Positions 15,066 through 24,300 of a DNA stretch of 24,770 bases are shown here, one piece after another. Below the pieces are notes generated by a model. It did not search any database. It had not been told where the DNA came from and saw only the letters and a list, made by a program, of their open reading frames with translations. The stretch is from contig CAYRZF010000025.1 in the NCBI GenBank assembly GCA_964428805.1, positions 1-24,770 on the forward strand, in the 5' to 3' direction. Source of the DNA: CAYRZF01 sp964428805 (GTDB lineage: Bacteria; Methylomirabilota; Methylomirabilia; Rokubacteriales; CSP1-6). Position numbers and translations under genes: made by a program. How positions within the stretch are numbered: the stretch's first letter is position 1; each line of letters starts with the position of its first letter.

Positions 15066-15093
15066 ATTGTAGCGGAGTGACCAGCGAGCGCAA
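15066..15093 (-). promoter_or_regulatory. Candidate sigma-70 promoter for the HU gene
   Basis: On the minus strand: -35 TTGCGC (15093-15088), 16-base spacer, -10 TACAAT (15071-15066). The -10 is five of six to consensus; the -35 is weak. It ends in the intergenic gap after the cofH stop, about 50 bases upstream of the HU ATG. Confidence 0.5.
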
Positions 15094-15095
15094 GG

Positions 15096-16340
15096 TCATT
15101 TTCTGAAGCGGAACTCCGGCGATGCGGTGAGCCGGTGGTAGGAGCCGAACCGCGCGTCCGTGTCCTCGACGCTGTCCAGCGGACCCGGTTCGTCCTCCTC
15201 GTGATAGATCTTGATCAGCTCGTACACGGTGTCGCGCTGGGCCGGCGCGCGTCCCGCCTCGCGGATCATCCGCCGGAGCTCGCGCGGCGGGACCAGCTGA
15301 CCGTAGGGCGCCCCGGCCGAGGTGGAGATGCTCTCGTTGATCAGCGTGCCGCCCAGATCGTTGGCCCCGCAGGTGAGCAGATGCTGGGCGAGCTTCGGCC
15401 CCTCCTTCACCCAGGAAGACTGGATGTTCCGGATCGTGGCGCCCAGCATCAGGCGGGCGAGCGCGTGCATTTTCACGACCTCGGTCCCCGTGGCGCCGGG
15501 GCGGACTCCCGGGACCAGCTTCCTTCGGTACATGGGCGCCTCCTGGTGGATCAGCGAAAGGGGGACGAACTCGGTGAAGCCGCCCGTGTCGCGCTGGATC
15601 GAGCGCAGCAGGTCCATGTGCCGGATCCAGTGGAGGGGGGTCTCGATGTGGCCGTACATGATGGTGGAGGTCGTCCGAATGCCGAGCGAGTGGGCCGTCG
15701 TGATGACCTCGATCCACTGGCGGGTCGTGATGCGCCCCTTGGAGATCACGTCGCGGATTTCGTCATCGAGGATCTCCGCCGAAGTGCCGGGAAGCGTCCC
15801 GAGCCCCGCGGCTTTAAGCTCGGCGAGGTACTCCCGGATCGGCAGTGCCGAGCGGACGGAACCGTACAGGATCTCCTCGGGCGAAAACGCGTGCAGGTGC
15901 ATCTCCGGCAGGACCTTCTTGATGGCGCGGCAGAGGTCGATGTAATAGCGGCCGTCCAGCTTGGGGGGGAGCCCCGCCTGGATGCAGACCTCGGTGGCCC
16001 CGAGATCCCAGGCTTCCTGGGCACGCCTGACCACCTCGTCCTGCGGCAGGAGATAGCCCTCTTCCTCCCGGTGATCGCGGCTGAACGCGCAAAAGGTACA
16101 GTGCTTGATGCAGACGTTCGTAAAGTTGATGTTGCGGTTCACGACGTACGTGACGATCTCCCCGACCTGGCGCCTACGAAGCTCGTCGGCCACGAGCGTC
16201 AGGGCCTGAAGCTCTCGCCCCTGAGCTTGGGCGAGCCGAACGCCCTCAGCCACCGAAAGCTCGCTGCCGTCGAGAGCCCGCGCAAGAATCCGGCGCACGC
16301 CCCGCTGAACCCAGCCGAGCGACGCGGCCAAGCCGTTCAT
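15096..16340 (-). CDS. cofH: FO synthase subunit 2, radical SAM (5-amino-6-(D-ribitylamino)uracil-L-tyrosine 4-hydroxyphenyl transferase)
   Basis: CofH uses a SAM-bound 4Fe-4S cluster to join the tyrosine-derived p-hydroxybenzyl group to the ribityl uracil in making the Fo chromophore. The cluster motif is C77-IKH-C81-TF-C84 (TNVCIKHCTFCAFSRD). Other landmarks: TEVCIQAGLPPKLDGRYYID, LHAFSPEEILYG and TCGANDLGGTLINESIST. Length 414 aa from ATG 16340, seven bases after the cofG stop. An ATG at 16370 with AGGA upstream would add ten non-conserved residues; I prefer 16340, with some doubt. Confidence 0.95.
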   Translation of the reverse strand: MNGLAASLGWVQRGVRRILARALDGSELSVAEGVRLAQAQGRELQALTLVADELRRRQVGEIVTYVVNRNINFTNVCIKHCTFCAFSRDHREEEGYLLPQDEVVRRAQEAWDLGATEVCIQAGLPPKLDGRYYIDLCRAIKKVLPEMHLHAFSPEEILYGSVRSALPIREYLAELKAAGLGTLPGTSAEILDDEIRDVISKGRITTRQWIEVITTAHSLGIRTTSTIMYGHIETPLHWIRHMDLLRSIQRDTGGFTEFVPLSLIHQEAPMYRRKLVPGVRPGATGTEVVKMHALARLMLGATIRNIQSSWVKEGPKLAQHLLTCGANDLGGTLINESISTSAGAPYGQLVPPRELRRMIREAGRAPAQRDTVYELIKIYHEEDEPGPLDSVEDTDARFGSYHRLTASPEFRFRK

Positions 16341-16347
16341 GGTCCCC

Positions 16348-17535
16348 CTACCAGTTTCGCCACTGCTCATATTCTTTCCTCACGTAGCCGTCGCTGTCCA
16401 CGAGGGATCCGACCCGGGGGCGCAGACCTTCCGAGAGGAACTCCGGACGAACGGCGTACTCCGGGTAGATGGCCAAGCGTTCGCGCAGCTCGAAGCCCGC
16501 TTCTTCGGTGTGGCGCCGTAGCGCGGCGATCAGGGGCCAGGGGGCCTCCGGGTTGATGTGGTCCACCGTGAGCGGGGAGATGCCGCCCCAGTCGTTCAGC
16601 CCGCCGGCGAGGAGTTCCGGATAGAGATCCCGCGACAGATTGGGAGGCGCCTGGAGGTTCATGTCCGGTCCGAGGAGCAGGCGCGCCACCGCCACGGTGC
16701 GGAGCATCTCCCCCGCCGACGGCTCCGGGTGTCCGGCCATCGGGATGCGGGGCTTGGCCCTGAAGTTCTGGACGATCACCTCTTGGATGTGGCCATACCG
16801 CTCGTGGAGATCACGAATGGCGAGGAGCGCATCCACCCGTTCCTCCGCGGTCTCGCCGATCCCGATGAGAATGCCGGTGGTGAAGGGGATCTGGAGCTTG
16901 CCGGCCAGCTCGATCGTGATGAGTCGCCTGGCCGGCACCTTATCCGGGGCGCGATCATGCGCCTTGCCCGGCCCCAACAACCGCTCCGACGTCGTCTCCA
17001 GCATGAGCCCCATACTGACGTTGACCTCGCGGAGAGCGGCCAAGTCGCGCTCCCCCATGACGCCCGGGTTCACGTGGGGCAAGAGTGGCGACTCGGTGAG
17101 CACGAGCTCGCACACCTGCCTCAAGTAGCCCAGCGTGGTCCGGTGACCCATACGCCGCAGGAATTCGCGATGCTCGGGGAAAATGGCCTCCGGGCGATCG
17201 CCGAGGGAGAAAAGCGCCTCCTTCGCTCCAAGGCGCGCCCCGGCCTGGACCAGGGCGACCACTTCCTCCGGCGTCATCGTGTGTGCCCCGGGTTCGCCGG
17301 GATCCCTTCGGAACGTGCAGTAGCCGCAGTAGTCCCGGCAGAGCGTGGTGAGCGGCACGAAGACCTTTGTCGAGAATGTGATCCGCCCGCCGCGCCCCCG
17401 GTCCCTCAGCGCTGAGGCGGCTTGGAGAAGCGCTGGAAGGCGATCGTCGGAGACGTCGAGAAGGCTCGCGGCCTCCTCGCGGCTCACGGGAAGGCCGGCC
17501 CGGACCCGGTCGAGGGCGCGCTCGACGCCCCTCAT
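16348..17535 (-). CDS. cofG: FO synthase subunit 1, radical SAM (7,8-didemethyl-8-hydroxy-5-deazariboflavin synthase)
   Basis: CofG cyclises the CofH product to Fo, the deazaflavin chromophore of F420. The 395-residue protein carries C66-RDY-C70-GY-C73 (LTTLCRDYCGYCTFRRDPG), the family's radical SAM motif, plus EALFSLGDRPEAIFPEHREF, ESPLLPHVNPGVMGERDL and NDWGGISPLTVDHINPEAPW. ATG 17535 overlaps the PPOX gene stop (ATGA); a GTG at 17550 is possible but less likely. Separate CofG and CofH, as in archaea and many bacteria, rather than the fused FbiC of actinobacteria. Confidence 0.96.
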   Translation of the reverse strand: MRGVERALDRVRAGLPVSREEAASLLDVSDDRLPALLQAASALRDRGRGGRITFSTKVFVPLTTLCRDYCGYCTFRRDPGEPGAHTMTPEEVVALVQAGARLGAKEALFSLGDRPEAIFPEHREFLRRMGHRTTLGYLRQVCELVLTESPLLPHVNPGVMGERDLAALREVNVSMGLMLETTSERLLGPGKAHDRAPDKVPARRLITIELAGKLQIPFTTGILIGIGETAEERVDALLAIRDLHERYGHIQEVIVQNFRAKPRIPMAGHPEPSAGEMLRTVAVARLLLGPDMNLQAPPNLSRDLYPELLAGGLNDWGGISPLTVDHINPEAPWPLIAALRRHTEEAGFELRERLAIYPEYAVRPEFLSEGLRPRVGSLVDSDGYVRKEYEQWRNW

Positions 17536-17972
17536 GCGGCGAAGCTCCACTCGATCACGCGCTCGGGGGTGATCTTGATGACCAACCCCGAGTCGCGGTC
17601 GATCCGCATCGCCCGATACTGAACGTACTTCTCGAGCAGGAGGTCCACCGCGTAGGCGAACTCCGTCCCTTCCGAGAGGAGGTCAGCCCGGCCCTGGAGC
17701 ACGACGTACCGGAGCCGGCTCCACTCTTCGTCGTAGTGGTCCACGAGGAAGCACACGCGGGCGTTTTCCCTGATGTTCTTCACGCGCTTGAGCCGCTCGG
17801 GAGCCTGTCTTTTGGGTTTGCCGTCGATGGCCGAGTAGCAGTGGCGGCCGTCGAACGCATAGCAGATCGGGACCACCAGCGGTTGGCCGGCGGCATCGGC
17901 GGTGCCGAGCCGCGCGACCCGAGCCGCTTTCAGGAACTCGGCGACCTCCGGCGACACGACGGGAGTCGTCAT
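17532..17972 (-). CDS. PPOX-class F420-dependent oxidoreductase
   Basis: A 146-residue split beta-barrel protein of the pyridoxamine 5'-phosphate oxidase-like superfamily (resembles the TIGR03668/Rv0121 group), expected to use F420. It starts MTTPVVSPEVAEFLKAARVA and shows RLGTADAAGQPLVVPICYAF, KRVKNIRENARVCFLVDHYD and RYVVLQGRADLL, the usual strand order. ATG 17972 overlaps the LLM gene stop (ATGA) and its own stop overlaps cofG. A longer frame upstream is antisense-like and rejected. Placement at the head of the F420 biosynthesis genes supports the cofactor assignment; the substrate is unknown. Confidence 0.9.
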   Translation of the reverse strand: MTTPVVSPEVAEFLKAARVARLGTADAAGQPLVVPICYAFDGRHCYSAIDGKPKRQAPERLKRVKNIRENARVCFLVDHYDEEWSRLRYVVLQGRADLLSEGTEFAYAVDLLLEKYVQYRAMRIDRDSGLVIKITPERVIEWSFAA

Positions 17973-18931
17973 GGCGCCCGTTTCACCTTGGGGCGAACGT
18001 CGTCGGCGAAGCGTTCCATGTTGGCGATGACGGCTTTTGGGTCGGTCGCGGTGAAATCGAAGACGAAATGCGTCACGCCGAGCACCTGGTACTGGCGGAT
18101 GTCCGCGATCACCTGCTCCGCGGTTCCCCGGAACAGCGGGCGGTCCCCGGCGGGAGGCTTGGCCCGTTTCGACCACACCTCCATCGGCGCGCGGAAGGTC
18201 AGCGTGATCTCCTTGGGATTTCGGCCCGCCCGCGATGCCCAGGCGTGGACCTGCTTGACCTTCTCGGCGTACTCGGGCGGGTGGAGCAGCGCCGGGGGGC
18301 GGAGGCCGATTGGATGCCAGCCGTCTCCCAGCTCTCCGGCGCGCCGGAGGGCCCCGTCGGTGTGGCCGCCGATCCAGATCGGGATCGCGGGCTTTTGAAC
18401 CGGCTTGGGCAGGAAGAACACGTCGCTGATACGATAGTACGTCCCGTTGAAATGGAGACGGTCCTTCGTCCAGCACTCCCGCATCAGGCGCAGATACTCG
18501 TCGCTGACCTTGCCGCGCTCGCTGAACGGCGGCGCGCCGAGCGCGACGAACTCCTCCTGGAGCCAGCCCACGCCCGCTCCGAGGATGATCCTCCCGCCTG
18601 AGAGGACGTCAAGCGTCGCCAGCATTTTTGCCGTCACGACAGGATTGCGGTACGGGACAACCAACACGCTGGTTCCGAGCCGAATCTTCTTGGTCGCGGC
18701 CGCCAGATAGGTCATCAGGGTGAGCGGCTCCAGGTAATCCTGGTTCCCCCCACCGGGAAACTGGCCCGACGGGTGATAGGGATACGCGGACTTGCTCGTC
18801 GCGGGGAGGACAACGTGATCGGTGACGAAGAGCGAGGAATAGCCAAGCTGGTCCGCCTTCTGGGCGAGTCTCAGAACCAGATCGGGCGCGGCAAGCGACC
18901 CGCGACCCGGGAGCGAAAAGCCGAAGTTCAC
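17969..18931 (-). CDS. F420-dependent LLM-class oxidoreductase (TIGR03619-like)
   Basis: A 320-residue luciferase-like oxidoreductase. The start is GTG 18931, set by AAGGAGG eight bases upstream; the product begins MNFGFSLPGRGSLAAPDLVL. Family segments include SSLFVTDHVVLPATS, LGTSVLVVPYRNPVVTAKML, GRIILGAGVGWLQEEFVALG and PIWIGGHTDGALRRAGELGD. It is the first gene of the minus-strand F420 unit and appears to have its own promoter. Substrate unknown. A frame continuing up to 19111 lacks conservation and is not used. Confidence 0.93.
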   Translation of the reverse strand: MNFGFSLPGRGSLAAPDLVLRLAQKADQLGYSSLFVTDHVVLPATSKSAYPYHPSGQFPGGGNQDYLEPLTLMTYLAAATKKIRLGTSVLVVPYRNPVVTAKMLATLDVLSGGRIILGAGVGWLQEEFVALGAPPFSERGKVSDEYLRLMRECWTKDRLHFNGTYYRISDVFFLPKPVQKPAIPIWIGGHTDGALRRAGELGDGWHPIGLRPPALLHPPEYAEKVKQVHAWASRAGRNPKEITLTFRAPMEVWSKRAKPPAGDRPLFRGTAEQVIADIRQYQVLGVTHFVFDFTATDPKAVIANMERFADDVRPKVKRAP

Positions 18932-18980
18932 AGCCAGAGCCTCCTTGGGAATTGAACGAGCGGGGGAACCCCGACGACTC

Positions 18981-19009
18981 ATGGTAGGGCAGCACCCGGG
19001 AGATTGCAA
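18981..19009 (-). promoter_or_regulatory. Candidate sigma-70 promoter of the F420 biosynthesis unit
   Basis: On the minus strand: -35 TTGCAA (19009-19004), 17-base spacer, -10 TACCAT (18986-18981). Each box matches four of six consensus bases with ideal spacing. Transcription would begin near 18974, about 43 bases upstream of the GTG of the LLM gene. Confidence 0.5.
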
Positions 19010-19184
19010 TGGGTCGCGGCGGGGACCGAATCGGCCCTGGCCTTGCACCATGGCTGGGGGTGGCCGTCGCCTTCGAGATGTTGAACCCATTGAGTTCACA
19101 GAGGAAAGCAATCAGAGAGTCCAGCCCGCGGGTCTCTGACGGCGTCGGCCGCCTGACGGGGGCGCCTGGTGGGTGTCGGCCTCG

Positions 19185-19215
19185 TGACACGGGCCGATGC
19201 CTTGTGCTAGTGTCA
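19185..19215. promoter_or_regulatory. Inverted repeat TGACAC-N19-GTGTCA upstream of the kinase gene
   Basis: Perfect six-base arms at 19185-19190 and 19210-19215. GTGACA at 19184-19189 could also act as a -35 with TAGTGT at 19208-19213 as a poor -10 (18-base spacer). The arms would then overlap both promoter boxes, as an operator might. Weak evidence. Confidence 0.3.
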
Positions 19216-19222
19216 GAGCCAC

Positions 19223-19300
19223 ATGCGTCTCGGCGCCAAAATCTTTCCCGCCACCGAGACCCTTCCCGCCCTTCACGCGGCGGTGGAGCTCGGACCGTGA
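19223..19300 (+). CDS. Possible leader peptide or gene remnant (25 aa)
   Basis: ATG at 19223 opens MRLGAKIFPATETLPALHAA followed by VELGP and TGA at 19298. Codon third positions are mostly G/C. The first residues resemble the start of membrane sensor kinases, so it could be a decayed remnant, a leader peptide, or chance. It has no clear Shine-Dalgarno and no recognisable family. Confidence 0.25.
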   Translation: MRLGAKIFPATETLPALHAAVELGP

Positions 19301-19328
19301 GGCGGCGCGACGCGGAGGAGGCCGGACG

Positions 19329-20803
19329 GTGAAGGGGCGGGTGCTGGTCGTTGATGACGACCCCGAGATCCGCGAGGTGTTGGCGATGCGGCTCGAGGCC
19401 TTGGGGCTGGTGGTGACGGCTGTCGGCGGTCCGCGGGAGGCCCTCACCACGCTGGACGCCGGGGGATTCGACCTCGCGCTCTTTGACCTTAGAATGGAGC
19501 CCATGGATGGGATCGCCCTGATGGAGGCCGCCCACGAGCGCCTGCCAGGGCTGCCGGTGCTGATCATGACCGCGCACGGGTCCATCGAAGACGCGGTGGC
19601 CGCGATCCATCGCGGAGCGTTTGACTATCTCACGAAGCCCTTCGTCCCCGACGAGCTCCGCGCCCGGGTAGGACGCGCCCTCTCGGAACGGCGGTGGACG
19701 CGGGACCGCGGTCGGCTCAAAGCCGTGGGGGAGACCCTCGCCTCCTCCGGCAGCATGGAGCGGATTCTCGACGCCGTGGTCCAGGCGACGGTGGAGGCGA
19801 CGGAAGCCGAACGGTCGGTCGTCTTCCTCTTGGAGCGCGGCCAGGTCATCCCCATGGCCAGCGCCGGCACCCAGCCGAAGGCGTGGGAGCCCCTCCAGGC
19901 CGCGGCGACCGCCGCCATCGACAAGGGGGTGCCCACGACCCTTATGGGCGCGGAAGGTCGCGTGGCCCTGGCCGCCCCTCTCGTCGTGAAGAACGGTCCG
20001 GTGGGCGCCCTGGTGGTGGAGTGCGCCGAGCGGTTCGCTCCGACTCCGGAGGACCTGGAGCTGCTCGCCCTGTTCTCGTTTCAGGCGACGGTGGCTCTCA
20101 AAAACGCCCACGAGCTCTCCCAGCTTCGAAGCGGAGCGCTGGCCGCGCTCGGCCGAATGGCGACCCAGGTCGCCCACGAGCTGAAAAACCCCCTCGGGGG
20201 GCTGAAGCTCTACGCCCGGCATCTGGAGAAACGGCTCAGCACCGCGTCGGATCCGGAGCTCGCCGAGCTGGCCCAAAAGATCGGGCACGCGGTCGATCAC
20301 CTGGCAAATCTGGTCACGGAGATCACGGCGTACGGCCGCCCGCCCGAACTGAAGCGCGAGTCGGTCAAGGTGACCGAGCTCCTGGACGAGTGTCTTTCCC
20401 TTGCCCAGGACCGGCTGTCGGGGCGGCGGATCCAGATCCTGCGGCACGACGATCCTGACATCCCTGTGGCCTTCCTCGATTCCCGAGAACTGCGTAAGGT
20501 CTTTCTCAACCTTCTCCTGAACGCCTTGGAGGCCATGGGAGACGAGGGAACGCTCAGCGTGGGGGTCTCCTACGAGGCCGAGGGGGGAATGCTCCAGGTG
20601 ACGGTCGAGGACTCCGGTTGTGGGATGTCCGAGGAAACTCTCTCCCGGGTCTTCGACCTGTTCTACACCACCAAGCCGCAGGGGACCGGCCTCGGCATGG
20701 CGATCACCCGGTCGGTCGTGGATCTGCACGGCGGTCGGATCGACATCGAAAGCCGGCTCGGGCAGGGGACCCGCGTGCGGGTGCTCCTGCCGGTGAGGCA
20801 GCC

Positions 20804-20807
<4 letters not shown>
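19329..20807 (+). CDS. Hybrid sensor: receiver-GAF-histidine kinase (NtrB-like partner)
   Basis: A 492-residue soluble signalling protein. GTG 19329 is chosen because GGAGG lies nine bases upstream and the receiver domain begins at once (VKGRVLVVDDDPEI). Receiver (about 4-118): D9/D10 acidic pocket, phosphoacceptor D53 (LALFDLRM), K103 (YLTKPF). GAF-like domain about 135-260. Kinase: H283 in QVAHELKNPLGGL, N398 (NLLLNALEAM), D428 (VEDSGCGM), and the G2 box TGLGM near 453-457. No membrane segments, so it senses a cytoplasmic signal or takes phosphate by relay into its own receiver. It overlaps the NtrC-type gene (GTGA), the likely cognate regulator. A frame extending up to 19197 lacks domain content. 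Confidence 0.93.
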
Positions 20808-22162
<1,355 letters not shown>

Positions 22163-22330
22163 ACGCTGCCCAACAAGGAAGCAACGACCCCACGCCTGCC
22201 CAATCGTTAGGCAGACCTCCGGCACGATTCACGGCCCACGTTCACCATAACCAGCTGAACTTCTTCACTGTTGGCGTTGAACGGGAAACGGCACGGCGGT
22301 TGCTCGCCGGGTTCTCCAGGAGGGACCCCT
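22163..22330. other. Intergenic control region upstream of glnB
   Basis: A 168-base gap holding direct repeats CTGCCCAA (22166-22173 and 22196-22203, 30 bases apart), a weak hairpin CTGCC/GGCAG (22196-22214), an inverted repeat GTTCA-N11-TGAAC (22240-22260) and the sigma-54 promoter. The repeats could be activator-binding sites; none matches the enterobacterial NtrC consensus. Confidence 0.55.
22288..22304 (+). promoter_or_regulatory. Sigma-54 (-24/-12) promoter of glnB-amt
   Basis: The stretch ACGGCACGGCGGTTGCT has GG at 22290-22291 and GC at 22302-22303 with exactly ten bases between, and matches GGCACG-N4-TTGC in full. Transcription should begin near 22314, about 17 bases upstream of the glnB ATG. 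It lies downstream of the NtrC-type gene, its probable activator. Confidence 0.85.
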
Positions 22331-22669
22331 ATGAAAAAAATCGAGGCCATCATCAAGCCCTTCAAGCTCGACGACGTCAAGGAGGCCCTGACCGGGATCG
22401 GGGTCATCGGAATGACGGTCTCCGAGGTCCGGGGATTCGGGCGTCAAAAGGGCCACACGGAGCTCTATCGTGGCGGCGAATACACGGTGGACTTCCTCCC
22501 CAAGATCAAAGTGGAAGTGGTGACGCCTGACAACCTGGTCTCCAAGGTGGTGGAAGTGCTGGCCGGCGCGGCCAAGACGGGCAACATCGGCGACGGGAAG
22601 ATATTCGTGCACCCGGTGGAAACGGCGGTCCGGATCCGCACGGGCGAGCGCGATGAAGCGGCGCTCTGA
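22331..22669 (+). CDS. glnB: PII nitrogen regulatory protein
   Basis: A 112-residue PII signal protein that senses ATP/ADP, 2-oxoglutarate and, by uridylylation, glutamine. It begins MKKIEAIIKPFKLDDVKEAL, after AGGAGGG. The T-loop holds Y51 (GGEYTVDFLPK), the uridylylation site, and the nucleotide-binding loop is TGNIGDGKIFV. Position directly upstream of amt would suit GlnK; sequence alone does not separate GlnB from GlnK. The amt reading frame begins about 20 bases after its stop. It is driven by the sigma-54 promoter at 22290. Confidence 0.97.
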   Translation: MKKIEAIIKPFKLDDVKEALTGIGVIGMTVSEVRGFGRQKGHTELYRGGEYTVDFLPKIKVEVVTPDNLVSKVVEVLAGAAKTGNIGDGKIFVHPVETAVRIRTGERDEAAL

Positions 22670-22689
22670 TGCCTAAGGGAGGAGCGACA

Positions 22690-24153
22690 GTGGCGACAGC
22701 GAGACGCTCAACACTGCTGTTGGCGGTTCTCTTTTTGGTTTTTTCCATCTCGGGGATCGGGCTGGGCTGGGCGCAGCAGGCCCCGGCGCCCGCGCCCCCG
22801 CCCGGGGCGGCCCCGGCCCCAGCGGCCCCGGCGCCACCCCCCAAGATCGATTCCGGCGACACGGCGTGGCTCCTCACCTCCTCCGCGCTCGTGCTTCTCA
22901 TGACAGCGCCGGGGCTGGCTCTTTTCTACGGTGGCATGGTGCGCTCGAAGAATGCCCTCGGCACGATCATGCAGAGCTTCATCATCATGGCGCTGATCTC
23001 GATCCAGTGGGTGCTCTGGGGCTATAGCCTGGCCTTCGGGCCCGACAGAGGAGGCATCATCGGCGGCCTCGACTGGATCGGACTCCAGGGCGTCGGGCTC
23101 ACGCCGAACCCGGACTATGGCGCCACTGTCCCCCACCAGGCCTTTATGGTTTTCCAGCTCATGTTCGCCATCATCACGCCGGCGCTCATCACCGGGGCGT
23201 TCGCCGAGCGCATGAAGTTCTCCACGTTCATCGTCTTCACGCTGGCCTGGGCCACGTTCATCTACGATCCTCTCGCTCACTGGGTCTGGGGGACGGGCGG
23301 GTGGCTCAAGGGCTGGGGGGCCCTCGACTTCGCCGGCGGGACTGTCGTGCATATCAGTTCCGGGATTTCCGCCCTCGCCGCGGCCCTCATCATGGGCAAG
23401 CGCAAGGGCTATGGTCACGAGCCCATGCGCCCGCATAATCTGCCCCTGACGGTGACCGGTGCGGCCCTCCTCTGGTTCGGTTGGTTCGGCTTCAACGCCG
23501 GCAGCGCCATCAGCGCCGGCGCCCTGGCCACGAGTGCCTTCGTCGTGACCAACACCGCGACGGCGGCAGCGGCGCTCGGGTGGATGTTTTCGGAGTGGGC
23601 CATGCGCGGCAAGCCCACGGTGCTGGGCGCCGCCTCGGGCGCGGTGGCCGGACTGGTGGCGATCACTCCCGCCTCCGGTTTCGTGACCCCGCTCGCCTCC
23701 ATCATCATCGGGGCGGTGGCGGGCTTCCTCTGCTACAACGCCTGTAACTTGAAGACGAAGCTGGGATACGACGATTCGCTGGACGTGGTGGGTGTCCACG
23801 GCATAGGGGGGACCTGGGGAGCGCTCGCCACCGGCCTCTTCGCGACGAAGGCCATCAACCCCGACGGCGGCGACGGACTCTTTTACGGCAACCCGGGTCA
23901 GGTGGGAATCCAGATCGTGGCCATTCTCGCCTCCTGGGTGCTGGCGTTCTTCGGGACGTTGATCATCCTGAAAATCTTGGACGCCATCATGGGTCTTCGG
24001 GTCAGCGAAGAGGACGAGATCGCGGGGCTCGATCTCTCCCAGCACTCGGAGAACGCCTACGCGTTGGAGGCCCCCGCCTACGGGGGGTTCACCGCCGGCG
24101 GGGCCTTTGCCGAAGCCGCGAAGCCCCAGGTGAAAGCGCCGGGCGCCCATTGA
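22690..24153 (+). CDS. amt: Ammonium transporter (Amt family)
   Basis: A 487-residue inner-membrane ammonium channel. GTG 22690 is preferred: TAAGGAGG lies six bases upstream, while the ATG at 22669 that overlaps the glnB stop has no Shine-Dalgarno. Order: signal sequence (about 1-29), a Pro/Ala-rich spacer (30-51), then about eleven membrane helices. Landmarks: ALFYGGMVRSKNAL (78-90), DFAGGTVVH with the first pore His H221, the second pore His H370 (VVGVHGIGG), and a C-terminal segment LRVSEEDEIAGLDLSQHSE that can bind PII. The linked PII gene likely gates it. The spacer is longer than in many Amt proteins. Confidence 0.96.
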   Translation: MATARRSTLLLAVLFLVFSISGIGLGWAQQAPAPAPPPGAAPAPAAPAPPPKIDSGDTAWLLTSSALVLLMTAPGLALFYGGMVRSKNALGTIMQSFIIMALISIQWVLWGYSLAFGPDRGGIIGGLDWIGLQGVGLTPNPDYGATVPHQAFMVFQLMFAIITPALITGAFAERMKFSTFIVFTLAWATFIYDPLAHWVWGTGGWLKGWGALDFAGGTVVHISSGISALAAALIMGKRKGYGHEPMRPHNLPLTVTGAALLWFGWFGFNAGSAISAGALATSAFVVTNTATAAAALGWMFSEWAMRGKPTVLGAASGAVAGLVAITPASGFVTPLASIIIGAVAGFLCYNACNLKTKLGYDDSLDVVGVHGIGGTWGALATGLFATKAINPDGGDGLFYGNPGQVGIQIVAILASWVLAFFGTLIILKILDAIMGLRVSEEDEIAGLDLSQHSENAYALEAPAYGGFTAGGAFAEAAKPQVKAPGAH

Positions 24154-24179
24154 GCGACTGTGAGAGGGCCGGGTGAGGC

Positions 24180-24233
24180 TTGATTTTGGGGGGCGACCTC
24201 AGTATGTTCAGTAGGTCCTGGTCCTAACTGAGG
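24180..24233 (+). promoter_or_regulatory. Candidate sigma-70 promoter and inverted repeat in the glnA leader
   Basis: -35 TTGATT (24180-24185), 17-base spacer, -10 TATGTT (24203-24208), predicting a start near 24215. The -10 lies within or next to an inverted repeat, CCTCAGT (24197-24203) with ACTGAGG (24227-24233), with further inner pairing CAGTAGG/CCTAACTG. This could be an operator or a leader structure. No sigma-54 site with correct spacing was found here. Confidence 0.45.
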
Positions 24234-24300
24234 CTGACCCGGCCCAATACCATTCTGGCCCCGGCCCCGGCCGGGCCCCGCGCCCGAGAGGAGGCGACGC

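Larger units (their letters stand above)
18932..19328. other. Divergent intergenic region between the F420 unit and the two-component pair
   Basis: About 400 bases separating diverging genes. It holds a candidate minus-strand sigma-70 promoter near 18981-19009, an inverted repeat TGACAC/GTGTCA at 19185-19215 and a 25-codon open frame at 19223-19300. No tRNA or known RNA motif was seen. Confidence 0.7.

Noticed and set aside
18609..20729. A 706-codon open frame on the minus strand, the longest in the region
   Set aside because: It is antisense to the kinase gene and crosses the promoter region and the LLM gene start; composition is Arg/His/Gly-rich with no domain. High GC makes such antisense frames common.
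22196..22214. Rho-independent terminator after the NtrC-type gene
   Set aside because: The stem is only five pairs with a nine-base loop and no T-run follows.
22669..22689. ATG overlapping the glnB stop as the amt start
   Set aside because: No Shine-Dalgarno before it, whereas GTG 22690 has TAAGGAGG at ideal spacing.
22708..24150. A 480-codon minus-strand frame opposite amt
   Set aside because: No recognisable motifs and a composition typical of the complement of a GC-rich membrane protein gene; amt is certain.
24154..24300. A second sigma-54 promoter before glnA
   Set aside because: GG and GC pairs occur but not at the required ten-base spacing with a matching TGGCAC/TTGC context.
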